64,000 nucleotides of DNA. Origin: Cladocopium goreaui. Lineage: Eukaryota > Sar > Dinophyceae > Suessiales > Symbiodiniaceae. Within the stretch, counting starts at the first letter, position 1. The number at the start of each line of letters is the position of its first letter. This document shows, piece after piece, positions 1 through 13,000 of this stretch. Both the position numbers and the translations under genes were made by a program. Under the pieces are notes generated by a model that saw only the letters and a list, made by a program, of their open reading frames with translations, was not told the origin of the DNA and made no database searches. The stretch covers positions 62,001 through 126,000 of the forward strand of contig CAMXCT020001708.1 of NCBI GenBank assembly GCA_947184155.2. The letters are read 5' to 3'.

Positions 1-1600
1 AAAATGTATTTTAGGGGGGGGAGAGGTTGGGGAAAAAAAATACATTTACCGTTCTCCAAGAATTTGATTCCCCAGGACCCCCCCTAAATACATTATTTGA
101 CCGGTGGGTGTACGTTAAATGTAGGATCCATGGGTCGGGATATCCAACCCCCCCCAGGATCTTTTATTTTGAGGGGGTGGTTTAATACATTTTACGGGTT
201 TGGTTTTTCCAGGATCCCCGGGAATGCTTATTTTTTTTCTGGGAATACCCTTCTTTGAAAAATGTATTTTAAGGGGGTTGGGTAGCCGAAAAGCACATCA
301 TTTTTGGAAAATGGAGGGAATAGATCTGGCTAAGGTAGTCATTGGTACCCCCTGCAATGCATACATTTCAGAATATTTAAGATCAAGTATATTTCAGCAT
401 CCCCCTTGGAATTTCCTCTACAGAATCGGGAACGTTACTTCCTGGAAAATGGTGCATGTTATGTTCTTCAATTTTATAGAGAAGCATTGGCAGAACCAAT
501 TTCCCACAACAATTCTTTCATCATCCTTCATCATCCTTGATCATCCTTGTAATTTTTGGAATCATTTGGAATCTTGACATATTTTTGGAAACTTTTGGAT
601 ACTTTTGGGATATATTGGAGATTTGTTGGAGATCTATCATCAGGGTTTCATCAGTTATCATCAGTTATATTCAGCAAATATGTACAATTTTGACATTTCA
701 ATATATAAAAGTGACATTTTTCATTTTGCATCATTTTTCTGTTGTGTCTCCCCGTTGTGTCTCCCCCTTCTTTCTCCCTGTTGTGTCTCCCCAGTGTGTC
801 TCACCGTTTTTGGGTCGAAGTCCTCGAGCCAGCCTTTCCGCCTTTCCGCTAAAAAAGAGCAAACGGATGGAAACAGATGGATACAAAATGAAACAAAATG
901 AAACAGAGCGACTTTCAAGATCTTTGAAATTGAAGGGGTTGACAGTGAACACTTGGAGCCTTTGAACTCTATAAATTTGGGAGTGCATAAGGCAAGCTAG
1001 GCAAGAGTAACTGGAGCATTCAGGTCAGCTGTCAATGAAGGAGACTTGGGGAACCTGATTTTATAGAAGGCCAACTAACCCCCCCAACCATCTACGAGAG
1101 TGACTTGGCGGCATCGATTCTATAGAGATTGTCAACTTGAAAATACCTTGGGGTCTCTGATTCTATAGATGCATTTTCAGAAAGAGGGTCAGGGCCTCCC
1201 GGATTATCATTATAAAATTGTCAACACCAACACTCTCACTTAATTCAAAGGGGGATATTTCAGCCATTTTATGGCCCATGGGTTTCAGTAGGTTTCCCAG
1301 GAAAAAAAATCAATTGGATTGAGGTGCAGACCCCCCCATGCTTGCATACATTTAGAAAAGTTTTATGTATCCATTGGCTCTTGTCAGTGGTGCCCCCCAC
1401 AAAGCATACATTTTCAGGTTCAATACCCCTACCAATAATACATTTCCAGCATCTGGCACTCATACATGCTTCATTTTGAGGGGTTACCCCCCCCTAGTTC
1501 CCATACATTTTTGGCAAAAAGTGAGGGGGTTAACCCCCCCCTTATGTTCATACATTATCAGAAATGTAGGATCCACCCCCCCTACTCCTGAACCAGTTGG
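1..1600. other. Gene-free stretch with recurrent ATACATTT and poly-C/poly-G motifs
   Basis: I see no credible exon here. The sequence repeats short blocks in which ATACATT or its complement lies beside runs of C or G. The 14-mer AAATGTAGGATCCA occurs at 117-130 and again at 1562-1575, which suggests scattered decayed copies of one repeat. The open frames in this stretch are short and low-complexity. Confidence 0.5.
740..806. repeat. Degenerate minisatellite, GTTGTGTCTCCC unit
   Basis: Four imperfect copies of a GTTGTGTCTCCC-like unit lie in tandem. The open frames that cross this block on either strand are products of the repeat. Confidence 0.7.
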
Positions 1601-1607
1601 GGTCGGG

Positions 1608-1836
1608 GATCATGCATGGATGCATGCATGGATGCATGGATGCATGCATGGATGCATGCATGCATGGATGCATGGATGCATGCATGGATGCATGGATGCA
1701 TGCATGGATGCATGGATGCATGGATGCATGGATGGGTGGATGGGTGGATGGGTGGGTGGATGGGTGGGTGGATGGGTGGATGGATGCATGCATGCATGCA
1801 TGCATGGATGCATGGATGCATGGATGGGGCTAGCTA
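1608..1836. repeat. ATGC/GGAT tetranucleotide-type microsatellite
   Basis: About 230 bp made of GGATGCAT, TGCATGCA and GGATGGGT permutations. It is open in all frames on both strands, giving Met-His-Cys-Asp-Trp or His-Pro-Ser repeats. That is the signature of a simple repeat, not of a gene. Confidence 0.95.
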
Positions 1837-2574
1837 GCTAGGTAGGTAGGTAGGGGATATATGGATACCGTAAAAGACACATCTTTACATCACATCACAA
1901 TCCGTGTGTGTGGACAATGGACAGATACAAAAAAAATTATATACAAATTTTCATTCATCTCTAGCATTTTTGGTATACATTAGGATTATATACGATTATC
2001 GTTCTTACTCACGATCATTTCATTTTGATTTGTCATTGTGTTTCATATTTTTATTTTTCACAGCACTCCTGCTAGAATCAAGAGAGGTCATTTCATAGAG
2101 GGTTCCCACTTGCTATCTGGAATATCTGGATGTTGGCTGACAGAAGACCATTTTATAATTTTTATAACAGTTTTTTCTCGACAAAATGTTTCGTAAAGCA
2201 TCTTCGGGCACAATCAAGGGGTATCATTTGTCATTAATTCTTGGAACGTCCTGGAACCATGGAACCATGAAAGGCCTGGCGTGATAAACCCTGGAATCTT
2301 GGAACCTTGGAACATTGAAATTGCCTGAACCGTTAAAATTTTGGAACCCGTTCATTTAGAATAAACCTGCGCACTTTGGAAACCTGTATCCTTAGGATCT
2401 TGGTGCCAGCTTGGAACTTTTCCCCGTGACCTTGCAACCTTGGAACCCTGGAGGGCAAGGTTCGGGCAAGGATTCCAGCATCACAGTTTCAGCAACGGTT
2501 CGTTGTCTGTAGTTGCCAACCACAAGTTTTTTTGAAAAAACGCGCCCAAACAAAACCAAAAATTGTCTTCATAT

Positions 2575-3035
2575 ACGTTCCGCCAAGGTTGCAAATCGGT
2601 TCGAGCCTGTTCCAGCAAAGTTCCAGCCAGGTTTCCAACATCACAACCCGGCACATTAAGCAAAACAAGAAACAATGTAAGAATCAGAAAACGACACCCG
2701 CATTGGTTCCTAGCAAAATGTTCCAGCCAGAGGTTCAAGCAACAGGGTTCTAGCGAGGTTCCAAGAAGGTTCCAGCAAGGTTCCACCAGCAAGACCTCAG
2801 CGATTCTCCAGCAAGGTTCTAGCAAGGTTCCAGCAAAGTTTCATCAGTTTCCAGGTTCCAGCTATGACTTTCCAGCAAGGTCCCGGCGAGGCTCCGTGTT
2901 CCAGTTTTCCGGAACATGTATTTTGCTGGCACCACTTCCCGCTTCAGAGATTGAAACCCAACGGAATCGGTGTTGGGAAGTTCCAACAAGGTTCCGGGAA
3001 GGTTCCAACAAGGTTCCAGCACATTTCCAACAAGG
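2575..3035. repeat. Diffuse minisatellite of GGTTCCAGCAAG-like units
   Basis: The word GGTTCCAGCAAG and one- to three-base variants recur many times over about 450 bp, irregularly spaced. An 18-bp block, CAGAGATTGAAACCCAAC, lies in the right part (about 2945) and again just beyond it (about 3074). Overlapping open frames on both strands reflect the repeat. Confidence 0.75.
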
Positions 3036-3342
3036 TCCGGGGCGTGCATTTTCGTCACACCACTCCCTGGCACCAGAGATTGAAACCCAACAGATCAACA
3101 GATTTGCTGTTGGGAATAACAGCCGGGGTGAATTTGAAATTCCCGATTTGTTCTCAGTGCTGCGTCATATAGGTTCGGTCTGGTGGGCACTGAGACAATC
3201 ATAGGACGAGTCATGGGACAATTTGTTGGACTGGTTTGGTGGGTGGGTAAAGGTGGTAGGGAAACGTTAGCAAAACAAATAGCAAACCGCCCGTCGGCCT
3301 TCATAACATTCCATGATTTTGGTTATTGCGATCAGGTGGCCC

Positions 3343-3423
3343 CCCAGGTGGTATAGAAAATGTCGACCCATTTCATGTTCTGCCCAGGTGGCATCCCAGT
3401 TGGTATAGAAAATGCCGACCCAT
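3343..3423. repeat. Direct repeat of 29 bp, two copies
   Basis: Copies at 3343-3371 and 3395-3423 share 27 of 29 bases (CCCAGGTGGTATAGAAAATG and CCCAGTTGGTATAGAAAATG, each followed by [TC]CGACCCAT). No coding role is seen. Confidence 0.8.
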
Positions 3424-4015
3424 AAACCATAAATCGTGGGAACTATCAGAACCATCCTGGAACCAACACCGGATCCGCAAACCCTTAGGCCAACACTGTT
3501 TGGGAAAAAATGCAAGCATAAATTTTGGCATACACACATTAAATTAAACCTCAACAATCAGATCAATCAGGCCACACTGCAAATTTGTTTGCAGTTTGCA
3601 CGCATGACATGTTTGCGCGTATTAGGACATTTGTTTGCGACTATACCGCAACTGTGGGTTGGTGAGTTTGTGTGTGTGCTGGTGTATATTTTCCAAGTCC
3701 ATCAGTCGCATCATTCCAATTGCAAGCAGCGGTTGACAGTTGGTTGTGGTTGACGTGTTAATTTTTGGGTATGCAATTGGGTGAATTTGCCTCTCATAAA
3801 TCATGTCCTTCCCCCTCCTTCATCCTCCTCCTGGTTTTTCCTCTTTTGGGGTCACCCTTTTATAAGTTCTGTCGGCACCCATCCGTGTTGCATGCAGGTG
3901 TGAAGCAAAACTTGAGATCTTGGTTGCTGGGTTTCCAGTGTCGCATTGCCATGGCAATGGCTCAAGAATTAGGAATTAGTTAGCCGAGACATTGCAGCAC
4001 TTACCGCGCCTCCAG

Positions 4016-7000
4016 GAAAAAATGGAAAATGTTCCTGTCCTGCGAGCACGAAACGCTGAAATCCACCGCATCAGGTTTGTTTAACAAAAAATTGTTCACT
4101 ACGATTTGTTTCACCATCGAACGATGCCCGTGCAATTCCGCTTTAGACATGGAGGCTGACATTTTTTGTTGTGTTCGGTTACACTTGGGATCCTCCTTTC
4201 ATCGGGCAATTTTGGGCAGGTCGATGATGACGCGGAGAAGATTCAGAAATCTAGGCGGTGCACATCAGGGTTTTGCATTTCACATGTCAAAACCCTGGCA
4301 CCCTGTTGTTCACCAAGAATACTGACCCATTCACCACCCATTTACCATCGACCCACCCCAATTTCCAGCGCCATCCTGAGCCGAGGACTGCGGCCGAGCG
4401 AGCAGAGGCTAGGAGAGTCCTTGGACCCAGGACACGGCCACATGTGGAAACAGATGAAATGGTTGGTCAATGGTTGGCCAATGGTTGGTACATGCGAGAA
4501 ACATCTATTTTAAGTGTATTTTAATGGTTTCGCATCACGTGACGCCTGCGGATTTCAGGATGCCCACTTTGAACGCATGGAAGATTTGACTGGCTGGATT
4601 TATCGGCCCATCCAGCTTTCAGGGCTAAAGGACTGCAGGACAAATGCGTCAAGTACTCTTTGGTAATCTCAGTTTCTGTCCAAACAGTTGGGACAAGTAG
4701 CATGAAACCACCTTGGCAAATACGATTCCATTTTGTGACACATTCGGCATCCATTGCATCCCTCCTGACAGCCGTGAGATGCCAAAAAGGAAAACATCAG
4801 CAGATCATCAGCAAGCAAGATCCCCAAGAACGTTCAAAGTTTGACAGTAGTTTATGATCATGTCGTTCAAGCCGTGGCATCGGTGGTGAGCATGGACCTA
4901 CCACAGAATTCCATCCCGCCACACAAGAAAGCTAGTGGCCGAACTTGCAACCTGCTATCCAGACACCAGTGGAGAGACCAAGAGATTACTGCAAAGCACT
5001 GGTTGAGATGCAAGAGGACTGGGGACGCACTCAGAATGCCAAAGCATTGGCCATTCTGGAGGTCAAGGATGCTGTCATCGAACGTTTGGAGCAAGAGCTT
5101 TCCAAGGCTGAAATAGAAGTGGGTCACTACGAAGAACTGGCACAACAGGCAGGTGTCCGTGCAGCTTTGGCCACCCAGACCCAGATTGAGGCGACCAAGG
5201 GTGAACTGGCGACTCTGCAGAGTGCGAACGTACATGAAATCCATGATTTCACCGAATCCGATTGCGAAGCATTGGCAGAGATGGCAGAACAGGCTGAACG
5301 CCGTGCCTGGCGAGCTGAGGAAGAAGTTGTTTCTCTCAAGGCAGAGAGCGACGATGCGAAGCAGAAGGTCAACTTTTTGACCAACGAACTTGCTGCATCC
5401 ATGGCGGCTACAGCGGTGACAGCACATGTCCAAGCACCTCAAAAAGCCAGGGCCTAAGTCCTAAGTGTTCGTTGCCATCCAGTTGTGCAAGTGTGTCTGC
5501 CCAAGGTTTTGGAAATGTTTGGGATGTAAGTACTTGTGGTGGCTTAGTGGACCGCAGAGTTGAACCATGTTGAAGCATCCTCCATGTAGTGCAATTGCCT
5601 ATTGCTGTCTATTGCCTGCCTCAGGTTGCCGAGTTTCAGGAGGCGCTCCAAAAGTCCCAACTGCCAGCTCACAGAGCCCGGCCATCTGAAGCCATGAAGG
5701 GCTCAACGAATGGCAGAAAACCGCGGAAAGTTGTTGCTCAAAGATCTCAAAGCGTGGGAAGCCGCGAGCGTAGCAGTGACAAGGCAAATCTACAGTCAAC
5801 TGCAAAGCCTGCGCTGCCGGCACATCCAGAAACGGGAGACTTGGGAGATGTAAGTTGGCTCAAGGACGGATCGCAGCCACGGGCCCCCAAAAGTGTATAA
5901 AGTTGGAAGTGGGATACTCGATGGTTTCCAATTTTGACGTCAAATATCATCAAGTTGCCGGATCTTGGAGGCTCCTTGGCTCCTTGTCGCTTTTCTCCGG
6001 GCCGTTCCCCAGGACGAGCTCTTGCAAGAAGAACATGGGCTGCTTCTCCTTGCTTCAGGCCTGAACATATCAGCTTGCGGGGCTGTGTTGAATTCATAAG
6101 TCATGCAGGCCCCAATCAACCGCAAGAGGAACTGCAAGACTAGCATGGATACATGATGATGCATGTGGATACAGCTCATGCCATGATATGTTTTGATATA
6201 TTTCCCATACAGCGGAGTACCGTGGTCAACTTCAATCTTGGTATTGCTGCGTGATGAGCTGTGCAGGCAAGCCAGGATCACAGTCTCCACATCAAGGGCT
6301 TCGAGAAGCATTGAGATTTGAACAGTTGCGGGCGGAGCGTTGTTCACTGGAGCATGACTTGGAACAACAGCGATTTGCCACAAAAGTGGCCATGACCCAG
6401 CTGCATGAAGCAGAACAACGGAGCCAAGCAGCAGCCGTTTTTTTGCCACAAGTCAGTGTTTCCTTGGAACCCAGCATCAGGAAGATGCAGAGCACATGCA
6501 AAAAGGAGATGCATGCCATTCAAACAAGCGAGATGGACGAACAGGGTCAAGTTGTAGAATCTGTGGAATGTCAGCAAGAAGCGGACGACCTGAGGCAGGC
6601 TTTGCGGGAGGTTGCGGAGTCCATGCAGCGACAAGCCCGACAAGCAGAACACGAAGATCCACAACAAGGCTTCTGGAAGCAAGGCGTAGCAGAGCTCGTT
6701 GGCCAAGTGATGCTGCTACTGGGTTCAGTCAACGACCTGAATCTGCAACTTCGTTGCGCAGAGATGGCGATAGAGGAGGCCCTTCATCGGCATCCAGTGC
6801 CTGAAATATTGGAAGAATTGCAATCAGTGGACCTGCGTGCACAAGAGGTCTTGAATGAATCCAAAAGTTCGGCGGCCAGGTGTGAATTGCGGCAAACAGC
6901 ATCCCAACGGACCAGCGTTTTGCACGACATTGCCGACACCCAGGGGCAGCTCAGGCAATTGAAGCTTCAGAATGAAATTCTTTCAGATAGAAAGCAGCAA

Positions 7001-10000
7001 GTCAGCAAAGCATTGTCCAGTCTCCGGACCCGGCAGCAGAAGCTCCTCGCAGAAGAGCTAAAAACTGATGAAGTTGGTGAATCATCGGCTGTCCTCCGAA
7101 CATTGTTGGATGAAACCAGCAAGGAAAGTCCTGCCACACAGCAAGTCCTTGCAGCCGTCCTAGGAGCCATCGCACGAGCACAGTGGCTGGCCGTAAAAAA
7201 CGAGATGACAGAACATACCTGGAAAAGTTTGGCACACACTTTGGTGCCCTCCCTGCCCATGGCAATGCCATTGCCAGCAGAACAAGGTGGGAGTGCACTG
7301 AGTGCACCATCCAAAGCGTATAGTCTCAGTCAGGACCAGCTGGAAGCACAGGTTGCAGCTTTGACCTTGGAATTCCATCAAGGGATGGCTGAATGTGAAA
7401 AGTGTGAGCTGAAATCACAAACTTTTGAGGCAACTATTGCTGAACAACTTGAAGTTGCTGAGAAGAAAGCAAAAACCGAAACAGCTCAGCAGATGGATGT
7501 GTGGCGGAAGAAACTGTTTGAGACCTGTACGATATTGCTCCGGGATTCGGAGAGTTGGCAAACCACAGCTTGCGCTGAAGTTCGTGAACGTGGACTTGAG
7601 ACTGAAGTCGAAGAATTGGCATCCATGAACCAAAGAGCAGAAGATCGAATCGCGATACTATCATCTCACTATGAGAATTTACAGACCTCCTATGTTGCTG
7701 GCCGTGGCATTCCAGCACACAATGGTGATCCGTTCTACAGCCGCCAGCATGTGTTAGAACTGAAGTCTCAGCTGCGTCATGTAAGAAAGGAACTGAACGC
7801 CGCAAGAGACCGCTGTGACGGTCTGAAAGCCGATCGGAACCCGGCAGATCCGGCCGATGCGGCGGGCCAGACAGAAGCTCCAAGCCGGACTCCGCCCCTT
7901 GATCTGGAGCAAGTTTGCGGTGCTGTAACCTCTATGGCTGAAAGGGTGGAGCACATGTGCATGGAAGCAGACAGGAGCACAAGACAATCAGAAGGCAATC
8001 TAGTTCTGCAAGAGTTGGCCAGTAGCAAAGAATGGTGTGAAGAGGTGCAAGCAGGACTCATGCAACAAAGAGAGTTTTCGGAGCTGCATCTTTCAGGCAA
8101 TGGGCCAAGTATCATCAGTGAAAGCGAAGGCAGTTTTTTGGTTTCACAGTTTGATGCTGAGACCCTTGCATTGCGTGGTGGCGATGTTTCTACCGGTTCT
8201 CAGAGGCAGGTGTTCATTCCATCCGATCGAAATTGGAAACACGAGCTTTTTTGCAACTTGAAAGATTTGAAAGTGCATGACATGCCTAGTCTACTTCATG
8301 ACATGCCTAGTTTACTGTACTCGATGATGCCAACCATTGTTCAGAAGTACATTGAAACTGGTCACAGAGTCAGAAATCACAAAACAGTTTACGGAGTTAT
8401 AGCACGCAAGTACATTAGCAATTCATTGGCACATGATTAAACTTAGCACAGCTTTGTCAGGTCTGGCGCCGTCCTTCAGCGCGTCGAGGCCGTTTTCCAA
8501 GCACAGCATGACCTGCACCGGGGCTACAGGGCCGTTCTGAAGGAGATCCATGATCTGCAGCTCAAGAAACAATTGCAAGAGCGCCTTGGCGAAATCCTTA
8601 CGGCTGAAAGGCAATCCCATGGGGAAATGATGGGATTGATGGTAAATGAGTGGCAACCCCATGCCAGTTTCAAGCAGGCTTTGGTTATTAAGATGCCGGT
8701 TCCATGGGCTGCGGGCCCACAGATTCGTAAATTGGGCCCCGCAAATCCCAATCAATATTGAATTTATTATCATTGTGTCCACATGTGCCCACACGTTTCC
8801 ACGTTTCCACCAAAAGTATAGGGAGTCAATGGTAGTTCCAGCCATCCCCAAACCAAGGCAGGAGCTACAGGATGTGCGGGAAGCATCCAGCTTGCAGCGC
8901 CGCCAACAAGAGGAAACCGAGGCGAAGATGCTGCAACTGCAGCAAGAGGAAGTTGCGAAGCAGGACAGGACCTTTTCCAGCCTTTCCCTACTGGATAGGA
9001 GGAAGAACCATAGATGTTCTTTTCCAAGCAGGTGATTAACCAAAGGATATGAATGTGATATAATATATATATATATACAGTGTCTATGTATTTATTCAGA
9101 TGTTTTTATTTATTTATGCATTTGTTTATTTATGAAGTTATGTATGTATTTATGTTATTTATGTTGTTTGATTGGTTATTTTATTTATATATTTTATTTA
9201 TGTGATGATTTATTTAAAACACCGAAGTAGATATCATTGAAGAGCCCTGGGCTCGTCCTAACAGGGCTACTCCTAGAAGTTGCTATCCTTTCCCCCCCCC
9301 CAAAAAAAAAAAAGCTAAAAACACACACACACACACATTCCCAAAAATAAAAAAAGCATTTGTAAAAAATGAATCCACCAATTAAAAAACGAAAAATCAA
9401 CCCAACCGTTTCTCAAAAAAATCTGGAAGAAATGTAAAAAAAATAAGGAAAAGCATAAAAGCCCCACAAAAATCCAGAAGATTCAAAAACGTTCCAAACA
9501 GTTCCAAAAAAAGCAAAAAAAACAAGCAAATATCTAAAAAAAATGAAGAAAATCTATTGAAAAAAGAAGCGAAAAATCAGGGAAAAAAACTCAGAAATCA
9601 TATTTTTTCAAAAAATCTTGAAAATGATCCAAAAATCCAAAAAGTAGTTTGAAATGAAAAAAACGTATATGGAATAAAATGGAATTATATATTTGGATTG
9701 AAATTGAATTATGTGGAATGAAAATTAATGAAAACGAATGTTCTAGGAGTGTCCCTACAAGGAATGTCCCCCTCCATAGACAAGAAAACTAGTGGCACGA
9801 TGATAACGACAGTAATGATGATGATAGTGACAATAAATGACAATAATAACACATAAAACAGAGAGAGAGAGCGAGAAAGTACTGATTATATTTGATTATT
9901 GCTTATTACTCGTAGCAATAGTACCAAGAATTCTAATTACAATCATGATAACAATAAATGATATAAATATTAATAACAATAATAATAGTAATAACAAGAA

Positions 10001-13000
10001 GTTTTGCGCTCTGGAAATATGATGGTAAATTGGCCCAGCAACCCCCAGGAACCGCAATTTTTGTCCCCGTTTTCCATCCGTTTCCCAGTGAAAGGCCATG
10101 GGCCATGGGACCAGGCACAGGTCTTGCATTCACAAGTCATGCACAGACGACAACCTTATCATGATGAAGCTACTGTATATTATTTTATATTAGAGCAAAG
10201 GAGCTGGAACCCAGTTAAAGTTGCATTGTACATCACATATCCCCCAGAAAAGGTATGATGGTATTTGAGATAGGCAGGCTGCTATGAAATGGCATGGACC
10301 ACGGTATAGTTTTGCTGCCTGATGTTGAATTGCCTGAGGAGGCTAAAGCCCTGGCAGTTCAAGCACGGTTGTCAGAAGCAGAGCATTCCGAGTTTCTGAG
10401 TCTGCAGCAGAAACACTTTGAGGAGTTGCAGCAGTCGATGTTTTGGCAAGGTGCCTCCCTGTCCGGAGATTGAATCTTTTCCAGGATTTGCAGGGCGCTG
10501 AAGAATTTCCTAGCTGTTTTATTGATTGTCACAGGCATGGTTTGCATTATGTAGATTCATTTGGATGGGCCCATCAAAAAATCCCATGCAAATCGAAGTT
10601 TGCCGATGTGTTGTTTGAATCGATCTGAATCGTCAATGTCAAGCAACATCGGAGCTGGGCAGGAAAAGCCGAAGAGGAGAGGGCCAAAGAGTTTGAGATG
10701 CGACAGTTGGCATCAGAACAGGAGGTCGTTGAAGCCACCGCCCAACAAGAAAGCCTCATGGCCATGCGCTCGACTGATTTAGCGAGAGCCAAAACCACAG
10801 AAGCTGACACAGTAGCTCTCACAGCTCGACGTTTGCAGTCAATGTCTGAGACGTTTTTGGCCGGAAGCCCTTTGGTTGAACAGGGGTTGACGAAGTTGCG
10901 CACCAGCCTTACCAATGTTCAGGAGGAACTGAACAAAAGGGCTGTCTGCAATCAACAGCTGCAACTGGAGTTTGATGAAGCTTGTGCTGAACATGCGGAA
11001 GTCAAAAGGCAGTCAGATAGATCTGAGGAGATGAGTATGGAGCTGCAAGAGCACGTCCAGCAACTGATGCTTCCCTCCTTAGCTGCTTGCGAGATCCGCA
11101 ACGCAGAAGCCAGCTTGGATGGCTGCCAGGAGGAATTGGAGACATTGTCCAGCCAACTACAAACTGGTAGGTCGGTATGCCAACAAATCTCAACGGAAAG
11201 GGATACGCAGCTCAATGAAGCCAAAACTGAAGGACTCCTAGTAGAAGAACTGAGATGTACCAGTCGCCAGCTAGAGTTGAAATTGCAACGAGCTGAAGCC
11301 AAGCTTCATACACAGGACCGACGCTACAGGCAAGAACGAGAGGAATGGCATCGCAAGTTACGACAGATGCAGCTCTCCGAGCTTCATTCCGAGAGTGAAG
11401 TTGTGGAAGTTGTGGAGCCCCTGGATGTGTCGTTAACTGCGAAGAACGAGGCCTGGACAACTCGAAAGGCACAGCTGCAGAAGGAACTTGGAGAACTGGA
11501 GTCAGAGTTGGAAGCAGCAAAGCGCAGGGACAGCCTGCAGCGCAATGAGGCTGAGGCCAGGCATCAGGCAGATGAGATCAGGAAAGATGCATTGCTTCAA
11601 GAAGTTAATTCCGCCAGAGGTCATGTAGCTGCTTTGGCTCAAGAAATCGATCGCTTGCAGGCGACGCGGGAAGCAAAAACAGGAGATAAGGCGGAAAAGA
11701 TCTCTGATGCAGTGCAGCGAGAACACAGAGCCGACAGAGCAGCGCGCTCTGATCCCAAGAGAAAACATTTGGAACGCCTATTGGCTCAGCAAGAGAAGCA
11801 GGAGTCCCAGCTCACTGAGCAGATTGACGCTTCAAAGAAAGCGGATCCTTACTTCAAATCATTGTAAGATATTGTAAGATCATTAAGCAAGGGTTCAAAT
11901 TGACGTGCAGCAGCACGAATCACAGCACATGTAAAACATTGTAAACCCAACAAGGAGCAGAAGAATTCTCGTTTGTGGTCTTCAGGAGCATCATCGATTT
12001 TAGCCTGGCAGAGCCTCTCCCAACTGCTTGAATTTTGCAATAGCTCGATCAAACTCTAGGAAAATACACCTACCCTCGGGACCCCTCCGGTAATCAAACA
12101 TGGCTTGCTGGAAAATACATATTTACACCCGATTTTCCCAGTCAAGCCTCCATTGATACGGGATTTCCATGGATTTCCATTTCCCAGCTGGCCATGTTGG
12201 ATACCCAAGGGGTAAACCAAACATGAGCCATCCACCTTGAAACAGCTGAGGCTTCTGATCTGCGTGAACGCATACGAGATGCCAAGCAACGACTGGCTGT
12301 CAGCCGTGACGATGCTGACCGTAAGAAGGCCCTTGTAGCTACGCTGCAAAAGAGATATAAGGACGGGTGTTGCCAAGTGTCAGTGTCCCAGTTGCTTGAT
12401 CACCTCCCATTATATTATGTACCAAGAGAGACAGACAGAGAGAGAGAGAGGGAGACGGGAGAGACATTCTTTTGGATTTTGTTGAGATGATAGAACCTCT
12501 AAGAGTCTAATTATAGATGGTTTTTGGATGTTGTTGGGATGATATCCTTCGATGGGGGTATCGAATGCTTGGGTCTTGCTGAATTGGGACACGGATCTGC
12601 AGGAAGTTTCTCGTCAGCGCCTTGAAGACGCGCGACAGGAAGAGGACTTGTCCCGATCCTTGGCGCAGATTCGGCGAGAGTCTGCGCGAAAAGATGCCGC
12701 CATCAAGAACTTGCGGAGCGAAGTCTCCGAGAGCCGTCGCCTGGAAGAAAGATCTTCTAAACTCCTGGAGGCTAAACAGGCGGCAGCCAGTGGGGCCCGC
12801 ACAAAGCACGCGAAGGTGAAAGAGGAGCTGAAAGCAGAGCTGGTCCAAAGAGACCGGGAGTTGCACCATGCGGAGGCCAAGATGCAATTGCTGAAAGCTC
12901 GAGCAGCGGGTGAGCAGATGGAGGCAGAGAAATCCCAAGCTGCAGGATCCATCAGCTCCAACTCTGCAGTGGTTTATGGCCGCAAATCATTAGCTTCACT

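Noticed and set aside
1365-1841. His/Met/Cys/Trp repeat ORFs on both strands
   Set aside because: Products of the GGATGCAT microsatellite.
4867-5442. 191-codon minus-strand ORF
   Set aside because: It is the antisense shadow of a clear coiled-coil exon.
5850-5869. TTGGCTCAAG after a splice donor, matching the last ten bases of the spliced leader
   Set aside because: Only ten bases match, the upstream half is absent, and the GTAAGT donor explains the start of the block.
11621-11642. Spliced-leader-like word GTAGCTGCTTTGGCTCAAG
   Set aside because: Matches 16 of 21 bases of the dinoflagellate leader, but lies in frame within a coiled-coil exon and is explained by codons for VAALAQE.
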